From assembly GCF_025149785.1 (NCBI RefSeq), contig NZ_CP102277.1:1240001-1304000 (forward strand): 64,000 bases of DNA, given 5' to 3'. This document shows, piece by piece, positions 8,755-16,685 of this stretch; position 1 is the stretch's first letter; the number at the start of each line of letters is the position of its first letter. The DNA is from Coprococcus comes ATCC 27758 (GTDB taxonomy: Bacteria > Bacillota > Clostridia > Lachnospirales > Lachnospiraceae). The position numbers and the translations under genes are program-made. The notes below the pieces were generated by a model. It was given only the letters and a program-made list of their open reading frames with translations. It was not told the DNA's origin and did no database searches.

Positions 8755-9717
8755 ATGTTATTAGATGCAATTTCTAAAGCCGGGACGATCGCACTTGGCG
8801 GACATGTCCGCCCGGATGGGGACTGTGCAGGTTCCTGCATGGGATTGTATAACTATGTCAGAGAGAATTTTCCTGAAAAAGAGATCGATGTTTATCTGGA
8901 AGAGCTTCCGAATACACTGAAGTTCATGAAAAATACAGATAAGATCCGGCATGAAGTGACGGAAGAAAAAACCTATGATCTGTTTATCGCACTGGATTGC
9001 GGGGATATGGGAAGACTTGGATTTTCGGCAGTCCTTTTCAAAAAAGCGGCAGTAAGATTCTGTGTAGATCATCATGTGAGCAACCAGAGTTTTGCAGATC
9101 AGAACTATATCATGCCAGATGCAAGCTCGACAAGTGAGCTGATCTACAATCTGCTGGATTATGGGAAGATGTCTGTGGAGACTGCCGAGTGCCTTTACAC
9201 AGGAATGGTGCATGATACCGGTGTGTTCCGTTATTCCTGTACCCATCCGTCGACCATGCGCGCAGCAGCAGCACTGATGGAAAAAGGGATCGATTTTACA
9301 AAAATAATTACAGAGACTTTTGATGAAAAGACCTATGCACAGAACCAGATTCTGGGGCGTGCATTGTTGGAAAGCTTTCTTTTTATGAACGGAAGATGTA
9401 TTGTATCTTACGTTACAAAAGAAGAGATGGATTTCTACCAGGTAAAAGCGAAACATCTGGATGGAATCGTAAGCCAGCTGAAACTCACAAAAGGTATCGA
9501 TGTTGCAATTTTTATGTATGAGCTTGAACATGGAACCTTTAAGGTAAGTCTGCGATCCAGTGAAAAGATAGATGTAAGTGTAGTTGCAAGCTATTTTGGC
9601 GGCGGCGGACACGCAAGGGCAGCCGGATTCTCCATGACTGCCACACCACATGATATCATCAACAATCTGGCAAGAAGACTGGAACTTCAGTTTAACAGTG
9701 GGAGCGAAGCAGAATGA
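8755..9717 (+). CDS. nrnA: DHH-family bifunctional oligoribonuclease/pAp phosphatase NrnA-like
   Basis: Predicted to degrade nanoRNAs and to dephosphorylate pAp. The 320 residues contain the DHH-superfamily motifs: GHVRPDGDCAGS near 19-30, LDCGDMGRLG, the signature DHHVSN near 105, and the DHHA1 C-terminal motif GGGGHARAAGF. I use ATG 8755 because GGGAAGAGG ends 9 bases upstream; an in-frame ATG at 8746 overlaps rbfA but has no spaced Shine-Dalgarno. It overlaps truB by the ATGA arrangement. The order rbfA-nrnA-truB-ribF is conserved in many Firmicutes. Confidence 0.92.
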   Translation: MLLDAISKAGTIALGGHVRPDGDCAGSCMGLYNYVRENFPEKEIDVYLEELPNTLKFMKNTDKIRHEVTEEKTYDLFIALDCGDMGRLGFSAVLFKKAAVRFCVDHHVSNQSFADQNYIMPDASSTSELIYNLLDYGKMSVETAECLYTGMVHDTGVFRYSCTHPSTMRAAAALMEKGIDFTKIITETFDEKTYAQNQILGRALLESFLFMNGRCIVSYVTKEEMDFYQVKAKHLDGIVSQLKLTKGIDVAIFMYELEHGTFKVSLRSSEKIDVSVVASYFGGGGHARAAGFSMTATPHDIINNLARRLELQFNSGSEAE

Positions 9718-10640
9718 TACATGGCGTGCTGAATGTATATAAAGAAAAAGGCTATACGTCCCATGATGTGGTTGCAAAGCTGCGTGGGATCGTAAAGCAG
9801 AAAAAGATCGGGCATACCGGAACCCTTGATCCGGATGCCGAAGGAGTACTTCCGGTCTGCTTTGGGAAAGCAACAAAGCTTTGTGACCTGCTGACAGATA
9901 AAGATAAAACCTATCAGGCGGTTCTTCTTCTCGGTCAGGTGACGGATACACAGGATACTTCCGGTCAGGTTCTGGAAAAACATAGCACAGAAGATCTGAC
10001 CAATGAAAAAGTGGAAAATGTGATCCGCAGCTTTGAGGGAGAATACGATCAGATTCCGCCGATGTATTCGGCACTCAAAGTTAACGGAAAAAAGCTTTAT
10101 GAGCTTGCCAGAGAGGGCAAAGAAGTAGAGCGGAAAGCACGAAGAATCACGATTCATGAGATCCGGATCCTGGAGATCAATCTTCCGGAGGTAAAACTGG
10201 AAGTGACCTGTTCAAAGGGAACGTATATCCGTACACTGTGTCATGATATCGGTCAGAAGCTTGGCTGTGGCGGATGCATGAAAGAGCTTTTGAGAACACG
10301 TGTAGAGCGGTTTGGACTTGAAGACAGTATCCGGCTCGGTGAAATTGCACAGCTTCAGAAAGAAGGGATTCTGGAGGAGAAGATCATCGCGATAGATGAA
10401 ATGTTTCCAACGTATGCACAGGTCGTACTGCCGCGGCCGTTTTTGGTGGCAGTACGGAACGGGAATAGTTTCAGAAAAAGAGATATTTCACAGGAAACAG
10501 CATTAAAGGAGTATGAGAACGATGAGAGAGTCCGCGTGTACGATGAATCGCATCAGTTTATTGCGATTTACTGTTACTGCAGGAAAGACGATCTCTTCAA
10601 GATTGTAAAAATGTTTTTTGATGGAAATGAAAAAAAGTAA
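9714..10640 (+). CDS. truB: tRNA pseudouridine(55) synthase TruB
   Basis: Makes pseudouridine 55 in the T loop of tRNAs. The 308 residues include the catalytic motif GHTGTLDPDAEG, in which Asp39 is the predicted nucleophile, plus YSALKVNGKKLYELAREG and CSKGTYIRTL, both conserved in TruB. A PUA-like C-terminal region (about 240-308) is present. It is coupled to nrnA by ATGA overlap and followed 16 bases later by ribF. Confidence 0.96.
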   Translation: MIHGVLNVYKEKGYTSHDVVAKLRGIVKQKKIGHTGTLDPDAEGVLPVCFGKATKLCDLLTDKDKTYQAVLLLGQVTDTQDTSGQVLEKHSTEDLTNEKVENVIRSFEGEYDQIPPMYSALKVNGKKLYELAREGKEVERKARRITIHEIRILEINLPEVKLEVTCSKGTYIRTLCHDIGQKLGCGGCMKELLRTRVERFGLEDSIRLGEIAQLQKEGILEEKIIAIDEMFPTYAQVVLPRPFLVAVRNGNSFRKRDISQETALKEYENDERVRVYDESHQFIAIYCYCRKDDLFKIVKMFFDGNEKK

Positions 10641-10656
10641 TTAAAGAGGAAAGAAC

Positions 10657-11589
10657 ATGGACTATATCAGAGGGCTGGAAGCCTATCAGGATTCCAGAGA
10701 GGCAGCAATCACACTCGGCAAATTTGATGGAGTTCACAGAGGACATCAGAAGCTGATCAAAAAAGTATGTCAGCTGAAGGCGAAAAAAGGCGTTCGTTCT
10801 GTTGTGTTTGCATTTGATATGAATCCGCTTTATGAAAAGCTTGGAAAATCAAGAGAAGGGATCATGTCCAATGAGGAGCGCAGATGTCTTCTGGACGAGA
10901 AAGTAGATGTACTGCTGGAATGCCCGTTTTCCGAAGATGTCACAAGTATGTCGGCAGAGGATTTCATCCGGAAGATCCTGATTGAGAAAATTCATGCCCG
11001 GTATATTGTGATCGGAACGGATTTCCACTTTGGACATGACAAGCGTGGTGATGCAAAAATGCTTGCAGAATATGCCGATGTGTATGGATATGAACTTTTT
11101 GTGATTGAAAAAGAGATGTACGGAAAACGGGAGATCAGCAGCAGCTATGTCAGGGAAGAGCTTCGGAAGGGAAATATGGAAGCTGTGAATGATATGCTGG
11201 GGTATGCATATACTGTACGGGGAAAAGTAGAGCATGGCAGGCAGCTGGGCAGAAAACTGGGATTTCCGACACTTAATGTACATCCGTCAAGGGATAAACT
11301 TCTTCCACCGAACGGAGTTTATCTGGATAGTGTGAGGATTGATGGAATCTGGTACAACGGAATCGGTAATGTCGGGTTTAAGCCAACGGTATCCGATGAG
11401 AACCGGATGCTGATCGAGAGCAATCTGCTGGATTACAGTGGTGATGCCTACGGAAAAGAGGTAGAGATCCAGCTTTATCATTTTAAGAGACCGGAGCAGA
11501 AGTTTGAATCGGTAGAAATGATGAAGGCTCAGATCGATCAGGATATTGCTTACGCAAAAGAATTTTTCCGTTATCATCATAAGAAATAA
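10657..11589 (+). CDS. ribF: Bifunctional riboflavin kinase/FAD synthetase RibF
   Basis: Converts riboflavin to FMN and then FAD. The N-terminal adenylyltransferase (about 1-180) shows GKFDGVHRGHQKLI and GTDFHFGHDKRGD. The C-terminal kinase (about 185-310) shows GRQLGRKLGFPTLNV, the GNVGFKPT loop and FKRPEQKFESVEMMKAQI. The 310 residues match the family. It is the last gene of the translation operon; the next gene, rpsO, has its own promoter. Confidence 0.96.
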   Translation: MDYIRGLEAYQDSREAAITLGKFDGVHRGHQKLIKKVCQLKAKKGVRSVVFAFDMNPLYEKLGKSREGIMSNEERRCLLDEKVDVLLECPFSEDVTSMSAEDFIRKILIEKIHARYIVIGTDFHFGHDKRGDAKMLAEYADVYGYELFVIEKEMYGKREISSSYVREELRKGNMEAVNDMLGYAYTVRGKVEHGRQLGRKLGFPTLNVHPSRDKLLPPNGVYLDSVRIDGIWYNGIGNVGFKPTVSDENRMLIESNLLDYSGDAYGKEVEIQLYHFKRPEQKFESVEMMKAQIDQDIAYAKEFFRYHHKK

Positions 11590-11687
11590 CAGAGCCGGTG
11601 AAAAAGCTCTGGAAATGCGGTTATTTACAGGCAGCCTGTGAACAGGAATATGAAAACCTGCCAGATGCGGGAAAGATAAAATCCTTC

Positions 11688-11716
11688 TTGACAGGATTCG
11701 GGGCATATGGTACACT
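11688..11716 (+). promoter_or_regulatory. Predicted rpsO promoter
   Basis: TTGACA at 11688-11693, a 17-base spacer and TACACT at 11711-11716. The transcript would begin near 11723, giving a leader of about 87 bases with short inverted repeats (GCAG and CTGC arms near 11744-11766). S15 leaders are often autoregulatory, but I cannot identify a known S15-binding fold here. Confidence 0.7.
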
Positions 11717-11809
11717 AGGCAAGTATGAAAAACCGATGTTCGGCAGATGGAATCTCCAACCACTGCTTAATATCAGGCAATTAACAGTATATTTAGGAGG
11801 TAGTGACAA

Positions 11810-12076
11810 ATGATCACAAAAGAAATGAAAGAACAGATTATCAAAGAATACGGAAGAACAGAAGGAGATACAGGATCTCCGGAAGTACAGGTAGCTCTTC
11901 TTACAGCAAGAATCAATGATCTTACAGATCACTTCAAAGCTAATCCGAAGGATCACCACTCAAGAAGAGGACTTCTTAAAATGGTTGGACAGAGAAGAGG
12001 ACTTCTTGCATACCTTAAGAAGAATGACATTGAAAGATATCGTTCACTGATCGAAAGATTAGGTTTAAGAAAGTAA
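11810..12076 (+). CDS. rpsO: 30S ribosomal protein S15
   Basis: Primary-binding protein of the 30S platform that contacts 16S rRNA helices 20-22. At 88 residues it is full length and shows [45 protein letters not shown] and the C-terminal [18 protein letters not shown] lies 8 bases upstream of the ATG. The gene has its own promoter and a strong terminator, and precedes pnp as is common in bacteria. Confidence 0.98.
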   Translation: MITKEMKEQIIKEYGRTEGDTGSPEVQVALLTARINDLTDHFKANPKDHHSRRGLLKMVGQRRGLLAYLKKNDIERYRSLIERLGLRK

Positions 12077-12086
12077 GACGTATTTT

Positions 12087-12134
12087 ACAGGGAGCGAAAG
12101 GCATCAGCTGGATGTCTTCGCTCCCTGTTTGTTT
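12087..12134 (+). terminator. Intrinsic terminator after rpsO
   Basis: Perfect 12-bp stem, ACAGGGAGCGAA (12087-12098) with TTCGCTCCCTGT (12117-12128), extended inside by GCATC/GATG pairing and followed by TTTGTTT. Confidence 0.85.
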
Positions 12135-12254
12135 ACGCAAACAATGAGCCGAACTGGTACAACATGCATTATCTATGCCAATCAGCATAGTGATTGACAG
12201 GGGAGTGACCAATAACTGTGTTTTGCCACATTTTAAAGTTAGTTATATAGAATC

Positions 12255-12283
12255 TTGCAAGAGATGTAAGGATATGATATAAT
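12255..12283 (+). promoter_or_regulatory. Predicted pnp promoter
   Basis: TTGCAA at 12255-12260, a 17-base spacer and a perfect TATAAT at 12278-12283. Between the rpsO terminator and this promoter (12135-12254) I see no gene. Confidence 0.75.
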
Positions 12284-12295
12284 ACAAAAGATTGT

Positions 12296-12373
12296 GGGTA
12301 GAGATTGCGTCCGAGACCACTGAAAAGTATATTTTGAGAAGTGTATTTTTCAGTAGTTTCGGAGATTTTACCC
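12296..12373 (+). promoter_or_regulatory. Long leader hairpin of pnp mRNA
   Basis: A long imperfect hairpin fills most of the pnp 5' leader. CCGAGACCACTGAAAA (12311-12326) pairs with TTTTCAGTAGTTTCGG (12347-12362), and GGGTA/TACCC (12296-12300 with 12369-12373) closes the base. In Escherichia coli a leader hairpin cut by RNase III is the target of PNPase autoregulation. A similar role is plausible, but no sequence homology is claimed. Confidence 0.65.
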
Positions 12374-12405
12374 GTCAGATAAACAGATAAAAAAGGAGAA
12401 CATTT

Positions 12406-14493
12406 ATGTACAAAAAGTTTGAAATGGAACTTGCAGGCCGTACACTCCGCGTAGATGTTGGAAGAGTTGCCAAACAGGCGAACGGCGCAGTACTTATGCA
12501 TTATGGTGATACAGTTGTGCTTTCAACAGCAACTGCATCCGACAAACCAAGAGAAGGAATTGACTTCTTCCCGCTCAGCGTTGAATACAATGAGAAGCTT
12601 TATGCAGTAGGAAAGATCCCGGGAGGATTTAACAAGAGAGAAGGAAAGGCATCAGAAAATGCTGTTCTTACCTGCCGTGTGATCGACCGTCCGATGAGAC
12701 CGCTTTTCCCGAAGGATTACAGAAATGATGTAACTTTGGAGAACCTGGTTCTCTCTGTTGAACAGGACTGCTCACCGGAGCTTACCGCTATGCTTGGATC
12801 AGCGATTGCAACTGCTATTTCTGATATCCCGTTTGATGGCCCGACAGCTTCTACCCAGGTAGGACTTGTTGACGGAGAACTGGTATTCAATCCAACCGCA
12901 GAGCAGAAAGAAAAGTCCGACCTTGCACTGACTGTTGCATCTACAAGAGAAAAGGTAATCATGATTGAAGCCGGAGCAAATGAAGTACCGGAAGCTAAGA
13001 TGCTCGAAGCCATCTTCGCGGCGCATGAAGTGAATCAGAAAGTCATCGCATTCATCGACCAGATCGTTGCAGAATGTGGAAAACCAAAACATGATTATGT
13101 AAGCTTTGCAGTACCGGAAGAACTCTTTGAAGCGATTCAGAAGATCGTAACACCGGAAGAGATGGAAGTTGCAGTATTCACAGATGACAAGCAGACAAGA
13201 GAAGAAAATATCCGTAAGATCACAGAAAAGCTGGAAGAAGCTTTTGCTGATAACGAAGAATGGCTTGCCAAACTTGGTGAAGCTGTATATCAGTACCAGA
13301 AGAAGGTTGTCCGCAAGATGATCCTCAAAGACCACAAGCGTCCGGACGGTCGTGCAATCGAAGAAATCCGTCCACTTGCCGCAGAAATTGACCTGATCCC
13401 GAGAGTACATGGTTCTGCTATGTTTACACGTGGACAGACACAGATCTGTACCATCACCACACTGGCTCCGCTTTCAGAAGCACAGAAGGTAGACGGACTG
13501 GATGAATCTGAGACATCCAAGAGATATATGCATCACTATAACTTCCCGTCATACTCTGTAGGTGAGACAAGACCTTCCAGAGGACCGGGACGTCGTGAGA
13601 TCGGACATGGAGCCCTTGCTGAGAGAGCACTGGTACCGGTACTTCCGTCAGAGGAAGAATTCCCGTATGCGATCCGTACCGTATCTGAGACATTTGAATC
13701 TAACGGTTCTACTTCTCAGGCAAGTGTATGTGCATCTTCTATGTCACTTATGGCAGCAGGTGTACCAATCAAATCTGCAGTTGCAGGTATCTCATGTGGT
13801 CTGGTAACAGGTGCTACTGACGATGATTATCTGGTACTTACAGATATCCAGGGACTGGAAGATTTCTTCGGAGATATGGACTTCAAGGTAGCAGGTACAC
13901 ATAAAGGTATCACAGCGATCCAGATGGATATTAAGATCCACGGACTGACAAGACCGATCATCGAAGAAGCAATTGCACGTACAAGAAAAGCAAGAGTTTA
14001 CATTCTGGATGAAGTTATGGCTAAGACAATCGCTGAGCCAAGAGCACAGGTTGGCAAGTATGCACCGAAGATCATTCAGATGAATATTGATCCGGCTAAG
14101 ATCGGTGAAGTTGTAGGTCAGAGAGGAAAGACCATCAACGCAATCATCGAAAAGACAGGCGTTAAGATTGATATCACAGATGAAGGAAGCGTATCTATCT
14201 GTGGCGTAGATGCAGACAGCATGGAACAGGCAAGAAAGATGATCGCTACCATCGTAACAGACTTCGAGGCAGGAATGGTTCTTGAAGGTGATGTTGTAAG
14301 CATCAAAGAATTCGGCGCATTCATCGAATTTGCACCGGGCAAAGAAGGAATGGTACACATTTCCAAAATCGCTAAGCAGAGAATCGACCATGTAGAAGAT
14401 GTTCTTTCTATCGGAGATCACGTCAAAGTGGTTTGCCTTGGAAAAGACAAGATGGGACGTTTGAGCTTCAGCATCAAAGATGTTGCAGAATAA
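12406..14493 (+). CDS. pnp: Polyribonucleotide nucleotidyltransferase (PNPase)
   Basis: Phosphate-dependent 3'-5' exoribonuclease and RNA polymerase. The 695 residues hold two RNase PH-type domains (about 1-210 and 305-545, with FTRGQTQ, SSMSLMAAGVPIK and GTHKGITAIQMDIK), a linking helical domain, a KH domain (VGQRGKTINAIIEKTGVKI) and a C-terminal S1 domain (GDVVSIKEFGAFIEF, GKEGMVHIS). AAGGAG precedes the ATG. It is monocistronic: its own promoter and leader lie upstream and a terminator follows immediately. Confidence 0.98.
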   Translation: MYKKFEMELAGRTLRVDVGRVAKQANGAVLMHYGDTVVLSTATASDKPREGIDFFPLSVEYNEKLYAVGKIPGGFNKREGKASENAVLTCRVIDRPMRPLFPKDYRNDVTLENLVLSVEQDCSPELTAMLGSAIATAISDIPFDGPTASTQVGLVDGELVFNPTAEQKEKSDLALTVASTREKVIMIEAGANEVPEAKMLEAIFAAHEVNQKVIAFIDQIVAECGKPKHDYVSFAVPEELFEAIQKIVTPEEMEVAVFTDDKQTREENIRKITEKLEEAFADNEEWLAKLGEAVYQYQKKVVRKMILKDHKRPDGRAIEEIRPLAAEIDLIPRVHGSAMFTRGQTQICTITTLAPLSEAQKVDGLDESETSKRYMHHYNFPSYSVGETRPSRGPGRREIGHGALAERALVPVLPSEEEFPYAIRTVSETFESNGSTSQASVCASSMSLMAAGVPIKSAVAGISCGLVTGATDDDYLVLTDIQGLEDFFGDMDFKVAGTHKGITAIQMDIKIHGLTRPIIEEAIARTRKARVYILDEVMAKTIAEPRAQVGKYAPKIIQMNIDPAKIGEVVGQRGKTINAIIEKTGVKIDITDEGSVSICGVDADSMEQARKMIATIVTDFEAGMVLEGDVVSIKEFGAFIEFAPGKEGMVHISKIAKQRIDHVEDVLSIGDHVKVVCLGKDKMGRLSFSIKDVAE

Positions 14494-14509
14494 AGTTTTA
14501 TAAAATCAG

Positions 14510-14543
14510 AAGGACTTTACCAGTATCGGTAGAGTCCTTTTTA
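14510..14543 (+). terminator. Intrinsic terminator after pnp
   Basis: AAGGACTTTACC (14510-14521) pairs with GGTAGAGTCCTT (14528-14539), followed by a T run. Confidence 0.85.
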
Positions 14544-14578
14544 TTTCATAGGAAATTCCGAAGGAACTTCCTATGAAA
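14544..14578 (+). repeat. Intergenic palindrome, copy 1
   Basis: Perfect 11-bp arms TTTCATAGGAA (14544-14554) and TTCCTATGAAA (14568-14578) around a core ATTCCGAAGGAAC. It begins in the T run of the pnp terminator. The core and right side (AAATTCCGAAGG, then TTCC, then AAACAAAA) recur at 41990-42033, also directly after a terminator. Confidence 0.7.
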
Positions 14579-14587
14579 CAAAATCAG

Positions 14588-14618
14588 TTCTATTTTTCTC
14601 CTACCTTCCATATACATT
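14588..14618 (+). promoter_or_regulatory. Candidate sigma-E promoter of the spoIIIA operon
   Basis: TTCTATTT (14588-14595) and TATACATT (14611-14618), spaced by 15 bases, resemble the B. subtilis sigma-E elements GHATANTT and CATACAHT (6/8 and 7/8 matches). It lies 21 bases before the spoIIIAA start, and this operon is mother-cell sigma-E-controlled in Bacillus. Confidence 0.4.
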
Positions 14619-14639
14619 CTTTAAAGAGAGGTGGACAAG

Positions 14640-15557
14640 ATGAGAAGAGAAAAGAAAGATCAAATTCTGGCGGTGCTTCCGGAGAAAATCCGAGGGATCC
14701 TGTTGAATCATGGACTGGATTTTGAGAAGATCCAGGAGATCCGGCTTCGGGAAGAGCAGCCGCTTGCAGTGAAAAAAGAGGGAAAGGAAGAACTTTTTAC
14801 CCATCGGGTGACAAAAGAAGAACTGCGTGAAACGATGGAATATGTATCCAATTATTCCCTGTATGCCTATGAAAATGAACTGCGCCAGGGGTTTCTGACG
14901 ATTGAAGGAGGGCATCGGGTCGGAATTTCCGGGAAAATTATTTCGGAAAAGGAACAGATCCGGAATTTTCAGTATATTACATCGATCAATATCCGAATCT
15001 GCCATGAGATTACAGGTTGTGCGAATAAGCTGTTTCCTGTGATCCTTGAAAAAGGAAGACTTTGCCATACCATGATCATTTCCCCACCAGGTGGAGGAAA
15101 GACTACACTTTTGCGGGATCTGGTGCGGCAGATTTCGGATGGGAACCGCTGGGTGGAAGGAAGAAATGTGGGTGTGGTGGATGAACGTTCAGAGATTGGA
15201 GGATGCTACCGTGGTGTACCACAGAACCAGCTTGGGATGCGGACAGATATTCTGGACAACTGCCCGAAAGCAGAAGGAATGATGATGCTGGTGCGGTCCA
15301 TGGCACCGGAGGTGATCGCGGCAGATGAGATCGGGACAGCGAAGGATGTAGAGGCGATCGAGTACGCCATGCACTGTGGGGCAACCATGCTGACGACGGT
15401 GCATGGTTCCGGTATGGATGAGATCCGTGAAAAGCCACTGGTCAGCAATCTGGTAAAGGAAAGATGCTTTGCCAGATATGTTGTGATGAAATCCGGGAAA
15501 CATGTAGGAGAAATTGAAGGGATTTATAACGAACGGGGAGAAAAACTGTGTATCTGA
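14640..15557 (+). CDS. spoIIIAA: Stage III sporulation protein AA (ATPase)
   Basis: Cytosolic secretion-type ATPase thought to drive the SpoIIIA-SpoIIQ feeding-tube complex between mother cell and forespore. The 305 residues contain Walker A SPPGGGKTTLLRDL near 142-155 and a Walker B-like VIAADEIG near 222, plus the family motif GGHRVGISG. I start at ATG 14640 behind AGAGAGGTGG; a GTG at 14631 lies within that site. First gene of a complete eight-gene spoIIIA operon. Confidence 0.95.
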   Translation: MRREKKDQILAVLPEKIRGILLNHGLDFEKIQEIRLREEQPLAVKKEGKEELFTHRVTKEELRETMEYVSNYSLYAYENELRQGFLTIEGGHRVGISGKIISEKEQIRNFQYITSINIRICHEITGCANKLFPVILEKGRLCHTMIISPPGGGKTTLLRDLVRQISDGNRWVEGRNVGVVDERSEIGGCYRGVPQNQLGMRTDILDNCPKAEGMMMLVRSMAPEVIAADEIGTAKDVEAIEYAMHCGATMLTTVHGSGMDEIREKPLVSNLVKERCFARYVVMKSGKHVGEIEGIYNERGEKLCI

Positions 15558-16066
15558 AAATGGTCGGATGCCTGGGAATTGTGGCGGCGACATCCGGCTA
15601 TGGATACAGCAGGGGAATGGAATATCAGAGGCAGATCACGGATACCGGAGAGCTGCAAAGAGTGATAAGGCAGCTTGCGGGAGAAATGGAGTATACTTAT
15701 GCACCACTCGCCCAGGTATGCGCTTCTGTTTCCCGAAGATGCAGTCAGAACTACAGGATCTGGTTGGAACATCTGGCAAAAGAATTGGAGATGCCGTCAA
15801 GAAGTCTTGCAATAATCTGGGAGAGGTGCTGCGAAAGTGATCTTGAATGTCTGCTCCTTGGCAGGGAGGAAAGGGTACGTCTGCATGAGCTTGGGATGCA
15901 GCTTGGCAGCCTGGATAAGAAGCAGGAAACGCAGATTTTCTTGCAGTATGCAGAATTTCTGGAAGAAAAAAGAGGCGGTCTTTTAAAAGAAATTCAGGAA
16001 AAACGGAGGCTTTGCAATCTGCTGGGTGTTACAGCAGGGCTTTTCCTGACAATTTTGATTCTGTAA
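15548..16066 (+). CDS. spoIIIAB: Stage III sporulation protein AB
   Basis: Membrane-associated component of the SpoIIIA channel with a fold related to GspF-like secretion platform proteins. The 172 residues have hydrophobic segments near the N-terminus and at the extreme C-terminus (about 155-172), with a helical domain between them (ELQRVIRQLAGEMEY, RSLAIIWERCCES). The start is GTG at 15548, overlapping spoIIIAA by 10 bases, with GGGGAG upstream; ATG 15560 is an alternative. Confidence 0.9.
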   Translation: MYLKMVGCLGIVAATSGYGYSRGMEYQRQITDTGELQRVIRQLAGEMEYTYAPLAQVCASVSRRCSQNYRIWLEHLAKELEMPSRSLAIIWERCCESDLECLLLGREERVRLHELGMQLGSLDKKQETQIFLQYAEFLEEKRGGLLKEIQEKRRLCNLLGVTAGLFLTILIL

Positions 16067-16079
16067 ATAGGAGCGAAAC

Positions 16080-16274
16080 ATGAGTGTAAATCTGATATTT
16101 AAAATTGCGGCAGTCGGGATTCTGGTTTCTGTCCTGGGACAGGTGCTGAAACACAGCGGAAGAGAAGAACAGGCATTTCTCACAAGCCTTGCAGGACTGC
16201 TCCTGGTTTTATTCTGGATCCTTCCTTATATTTCAGATCTGTTTGACGATATCAGACGGCTCTTTGCTCTGTAA
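16080..16274 (+). CDS. spoIIIAC: Stage III sporulation protein AC
   Basis: Very small integral membrane component of the SpoIIIA complex. The 64 residues form two predicted membrane helices (about 4-22 and 34-53) joined by a charged loop (KHSGREEQA), as expected for SpoIIIAC. AGGAG lies upstream, and it is 13 bases from spoIIIAB and 12 from spoIIIAD. Confidence 0.92.
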   Translation: MSVNLIFKIAAVGILVSVLGQVLKHSGREEQAFLTSLAGLLLVLFWILPYISDLFDDIRRLFAL

Positions 16275-16286
16275 AGGAGGGAAAAG

Positions 16287-16673
16287 ATGAGTATCCTTAA
16301 GGCAGCCTGCATCGGGATTGCAGGAACTTTCCTGGCATTACAATTTCAAAATACCAGAAAAGAGTATGGGATCTATCTGGGGATTGCGGTCAGCATTTTC
16401 CTTTTTCTCGGAATGAGCCGGAATCTGTCGGTGATCCGGGAAACTTTGGAATTGGTTGGCAGCTTTGTAAAGATCGATGCGGTATATCTGACGGCAATGC
16501 TGAAAATCCTGGGTGTGACCTATCTGGCGGAATTTGCGGCAGCAATCTGCAAGGATGCCGGTTATCAGACGATCGCCGGGCAGATCGAGGTCTTTGCAAG
16601 GCTCAGTATACTTGCAATAGGAATGCCGATATTAAAAGCACTGCTTCTTGCAATCCGCGAACTTGGACAGTAA
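16287..16673 (+). CDS. spoIIIAD: Stage III sporulation protein AD
   Basis: Multi-pass membrane component related to SpoIIIAC. The 128 residues contain about four hydrophobic segments and the family stretch YLTAMLKILGVTYLAEF followed by CKDAGYQTIAGQIE. AAAGGAGG precedes the ATG. Position four of the operon fits the standard order. Confidence 0.93.
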   Translation: MSILKAACIGIAGTFLALQFQNTRKEYGIYLGIAVSIFLFLGMSRNLSVIRETLELVGSFVKIDAVYLTAMLKILGVTYLAEFAAAICKDAGYQTIAGQIEVFARLSILAIGMPILKALLLAIRELGQ

Positions 16674-16685
16674 AAGGGAAGAAAA

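Noticed and set aside
11598-11813. 71-codon open frame between ribF and rpsO
   Set aside because: It runs through a clear TTGACA/TACACT promoter and the rpsO ribosome site, has no convincing ribosome site of its own and shows no domain-like sequence.
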